Assembly: GCA_031254715.1 (NCBI GenBank) | Contig: JAIRTY010000819.1 | Span: 1-7,548, forward strand | Source of the DNA: Nocardiopsaceae bacterium | GTDB lineage: Bacteria > Actinomycetota > Actinomycetes > Streptosporangiales > Streptosporangiaceae | Direction of reading: 5' to 3' | DNA: 7,548 bases | In this document: positions 6,008-7,548 of the stretch, one piece after another | Layout of the letters: the number at the start of each line of letters is the position of its first letter | How positions within the stretch are numbered: the first letter of the stretch is position 1 | Notes under the pieces: model-generated | Told to the model about the DNA's origin: nothing | The model's input: the letters and a program-made list of their open reading frames with translations, nothing else | Database searches by the model: none | Made by a program: the position numbers and the translations under genes

Positions 6008-6784
6008 TCAGGACTGGCAGCGCGGGCACCAGAACGTGACCCGCTCGTCCGGCTGGCCGCCCTGGTCCGCGCGGCGGATCCGGGTGCCGCAGCGGCGGCA
6101 CGGCCGCCCGGCCCGCCCGTACACCCAGGTTTCCTCGCCCCGGCGCTGGCTGCCGGTGGTGACCTGCCCGGACCGCTCTGTGTTGGCCGCCAGCAGCCGC
6201 TGGGCCAGGCCGGTCAGCGCGGCCAGGTCGGCGACCTCCCGCACCGGCCGCCACGGGCTGATTCCGCGCAGGAACAGCACCTCGGCCTTGTACAGATTGC
6301 CGATGCCCGCCAGGTTCCGCTGGTCCAGCAGCGCCTCGCCCACCGCGCGGTCCGGGCTGGCGCGCAGCCGCCGGGCCGCCTCGGCCGGGTCCCAGTCCGG
6401 GCCGAGCAGGTCCGGCCCGAGATGGCCGAGTACCCGGGCCTCAGCGGCGGCGGGCAGGATCTCGACGATTCCCAGCTGGTAGCCGACGGCCTGCCAGGCA
6501 TCGTTGGCGAGAATGATCCGGATCCGGTGGCTGCCGGCCACCCGCTGGGCCGCCGGCCAGATCCGCCAGGCGCCGTCCATCCGCAGGTGCGTGTGCACGG
6601 TCAGGCCGCCGTCCACCCGGATCAGCAGGTGCTTGCCCCGGGCCAGCGCCTCACGCACGGCCCGGCCGGTCAGGTCGGCGGTGGCATAACGGGGCACCCG
6701 CACGTCGCTGCGGGTCAGCACCCGTCCGGCCAGGGCCGCATGCAGCCGTTGCGCGGTCTGCCAGACCACGTCTCCCTCGGGCAC
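6008..6784 (-). CDS. nei: Nei/Fpg-family DNA glycosylase/AP lyase (endonuclease VIII-like)
   Basis: A protein of 258 residues starting with GTG. The N-terminus MPEGD carries the catalytic Pro2, which becomes the new N-terminal nucleophile after Met removal, and Glu3; MPEGD rather than MPELPE favours the Nei branch over Fpg. Lys51 in GKHLL matches the conserved beta-hairpin lysine. The helix-two-turn-helix DNA-binding segment is LLDQRNLAGIGNLYKAEVLF (152-171). A C-terminal zinc finger has Cys229, Cys232, Cys253 and Cys256, with Arg248 in its hairpin. All expected catalytic and zinc residues are present, so it should be active: removal of oxidised bases, mostly pyrimidines in the Nei group, and cleavage of the DNA backbone by lyase action in base excision repair. 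It most resembles the mycobacterial Nei2 type (HLRMDGAWRIW, ETWVYGRAGRPC). It lies 30 bp after the SCP2-like gene and probably shares its transcript. Confidence 0.93.
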   Translation of the reverse strand: MPEGDVVWQTAQRLHAALAGRVLTRSDVRVPRYATADLTGRAVREALARGKHLLIRVDGGLTVHTHLRMDGAWRIWPAAQRVAGSHRIRIILANDAWQAVGYQLGIVEILPAAAEARVLGHLGPDLLGPDWDPAEAARRLRASPDRAVGEALLDQRNLAGIGNLYKAEVLFLRGISPWRPVREVADLAALTGLAQRLLAANTERSGQVTTGSQRRGEETWVYGRAGRPCRRCGTRIRRADQGGQPDERVTFWCPRCQS

Positions 6785-6814
6785 GCCCCGCCTGCCTCTT
6801 CCCGGCCAGCCGGG

Positions 6815-7159
6815 TCAGAACAGCTTGCGGAGGCGGAGCAGGTCGAACACGCTGGCTTCCACCCGGACCCGGCCGCTCAGCCAGGCACGGGGGAAGCTGC
6901 CGGGATCGCCGGCGATCGCCACCAGGTCGTCGCTGCTGGCGCGGAACCTGACCTGCGCGGGCGCGCGGTCGCCGTTGGCCTGCGTGACCGGGGTGGCTCC
7001 GTCCGGCCCGAGCCTGGTCAGGAACGTCACGCCGAGATCGGGGACCTCGCAGCTGAGGTCGCGGTCCACCAGGTGGGCGGCCCGGTCGGCCGGGTCCAGC
7101 TGGGAGATCCTGCCCACCAGGGCCTCGAGTGCCTGGCGGCACTCTTCCACGGTTGCCAC
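6815..7159 (-). CDS. SCP2-like (sterol carrier protein type 2 fold) small protein
   Basis: A protein of 114 residues from a GTG at 7159-7157, with GGGAGG at 7175-7170 (10 bp spacing) on the same strand. No signal peptide or membrane segment is seen. The second half fits the C-terminal half of an SCP2 domain: VRFRASSDDLVAIAGDPG (70-87), then a helix, then AWLSGRVRVEAS and DLLRLRKLF at the end, equivalent to the family's GR(L/V)-x-(V/I)-x-G and LxxL pattern. SCP2 folds form a hydrophobic pocket for lipids or other apolar ligands. Actinobacterial stand-alone versions are mostly uncharacterised, so the ligand is unknown. It is the first gene of a likely two-gene unit with nei and is transcribed divergently from the small acidic gene. 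The SCP2 call rests on recalled pattern; the N-terminal half is less typical. Confidence 0.75.
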   Translation of the reverse strand: MATVEECRQALEALVGRISQLDPADRAAHLVDRDLSCEVPDLGVTFLTRLGPDGATPVTQANGDRAPAQVRFRASSDDLVAIAGDPGSFPRAWLSGRVRVEASVFDLLRLRKLF

Positions 7160-7191
7160 TTTTCACCCGCCTCCCAGGTCAGGACTGCCCA

Positions 7192-7197
7192 ATTTTA
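7192..7197 (-). promoter_or_regulatory. Possible -10 box of the SCP2-nei unit
   Basis: On the minus strand this reads TAAAAT, inside a short A/T-rich patch that stands out from the surrounding GC. Transcription would begin near 7185, giving a leader of about 25 bases with the GGGAGG ribosome binding site. No good -35 hexamer was seen at 17 bp. Confidence 0.5.
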
Positions 7198-7308
7198 GGC
7201 GTTCGGAAAGCACCGGGGGACGCGGGCAGGGACCGGCCGGCTCGGAGCGGGCCGGCCCGTCGCCGCCTGACGGTAGCGTTTCCTGCAGGGCGCACGCCAG
7301 GCAGGCAG

Positions 7309-7316
7309 AAGGAGGG
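7309..7316 (+). promoter_or_regulatory. Ribosome binding site of the small acidic gene
   Basis: AAGGAGGG lies 5 bp before the GTG at 7322 and supports that codon as the start. Confidence 0.7.
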
Positions 7317-7321
7317 CGAGG

Positions 7322-7548
7322 GTGGAGCAGCGCGAGGACGTCCCGGCCGCGCCGCGGGCTACCGGCGACCCCCGGGTGGACGGGGCGCTCAGCAGGCTCG
7401 ATGACCTGGCAGGGATGCCGGTCGCTGAGCATCCGGCGGTGTTCGAGCAGGTGCACCAGCGGCTCGCCGAGGCACTCGGGGATCTGGATGCCGCTGGCCC
7501 GGGCGAGGCCCCGGACGACCCCGGTGGTCCCGCCGGCCTGGGCGGGGC
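7322..7548 (+). CDS. Small acidic hypothetical protein upstream of tlyA (Rv1693-like position), 5' part
   Basis: Starts with GTG after a good ribosome binding site and stays open to the window end, giving 75 complete codons; the 3' end is cut off. The core GDPRVDGALSRLDDLAGMPV, then AEHPAVFEQVHQRLAEALGDLD (about residues 36-57), is a predicted amphipathic helical region. The following sequence is Gly/Pro/Asp-rich, probably a disordered tail. I recognise this as the small conserved actinobacterial protein commonly encoded between the HAD phosphatase and tlyA-nadK-recN. I know of no established function. The call depends on recalled similarity and on synthetic context, and the predicted downstream gene tlyA is outside the window. 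Confidence 0.8.
   Translation, partial: MEQREDVPAAPRATGDPRVDGALSRLDDLAGMPVAEHPAVFEQVHQRLAEALGDLDAAGPGEAPDDPGGPAGLGG

Larger units (their letters stand above)
7160..7321. other. Divergent intergenic region between the SCP2-like and small acidic genes
   Basis: 162 bp without a supported gene; both neighbours read away from it. It holds the minus-strand TAAAAT, a plus-strand TAGCGT at 7274-7279 that could be a -10 for the small acidic gene (no clear -35), and a perfect 12-base GC palindrome at 7248-7259, CGGGCCGGCCCG, which could be an operator or simply reflect base composition. Confidence 0.5.

Noticed and set aside
6422..7198. A 258-codon open frame on the + strand opposite nei and SCP2
   Set aside because: Antisense shadow; the minus-strand genes have complete catalytic and zinc motifs.
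7248..7259. 12-base perfect palindrome CGGGCCGGCCCG as an operator
   Set aside because: Only G and C in DNA this GC-rich, with no adjacent regulator gene; kept only as a remark in the intergenic entry.
7163..7456. A 97-codon open frame on the - strand over the divergent intergenic region
   Set aside because: It overlaps the well-supported small acidic gene and both putative promoters, and has no recognised motif.
1..7548. A defence system, biosynthetic cluster, phage or mobile element
   Set aside because: No transposase, integrase, nuclease-defence pair, biosynthetic enzyme, long repeats or composition break were seen. The genes are ordinary actinobacterial families.

Overview
The window is GC-rich throughout, with heavy use of G or C at third codon positions, GTG starts beside ATG, and no TTA codon noticed in any gene called here. 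Together with the protein families present, this points to a filamentous or related actinomycete (Actinomycetota). The sequence alone does not settle the order or genus. No mobile element, tRNA, rRNA, CRISPR array or phage gene was found, and it reads as ordinary chromosome.

Layout. (1) 1-915, + strand: the 3' part of a polytopic membrane glycosyltransferase-like gene, ending 8 bp from a convergent neighbour. (2) 924 to about 2354, - strand: a DUF1015-family protein. (3) 2357-3894, + strand: a TPR protein overlapping by one base with a HAD-IIA sugar-phosphate phosphatase. (4) 4087-5941, + strand: a two-gene ABC-2 exporter, ATPase then permease, separated by 1 bp. A perfect 18-bp GC stem-loop follows. 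(5) 7159 down to 6008, - strand: an SCP2-like small protein followed by a Nei/Fpg-family DNA glycosylase. (6) 7322 to the window end, + strand: the 5' part of a small acidic protein of the kind usually found just before tlyA, nadK and recN in actinomycetes.

Context. TPR, HAD phosphatase and the small acidic gene match the order Rv1691-Rv1692-Rv1693-tlyA-ppnK-recN that I recall from Mycobacterium tuberculosis. Here the HAD gene and the small gene are separated by about 3.4 kb holding the ABC exporter and the SCP2-nei pair. The exporter is a transport unit with unknown substrate. The glycosylase acts in base excision repair. The HAD enzyme most likely dephosphorylates a small phosphate ester such as glycerol 3-phosphate. 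These genes do not form one obvious pathway.

I see no convincing new biological system. The points worth a second look are the start-to-start packing of the DUF1015 and TPR genes, the long perfect stem-loop between convergent genes, the low-complexity inserts, the C-terminal module on the HAD protein, and the pairing of SCP2 with nei.
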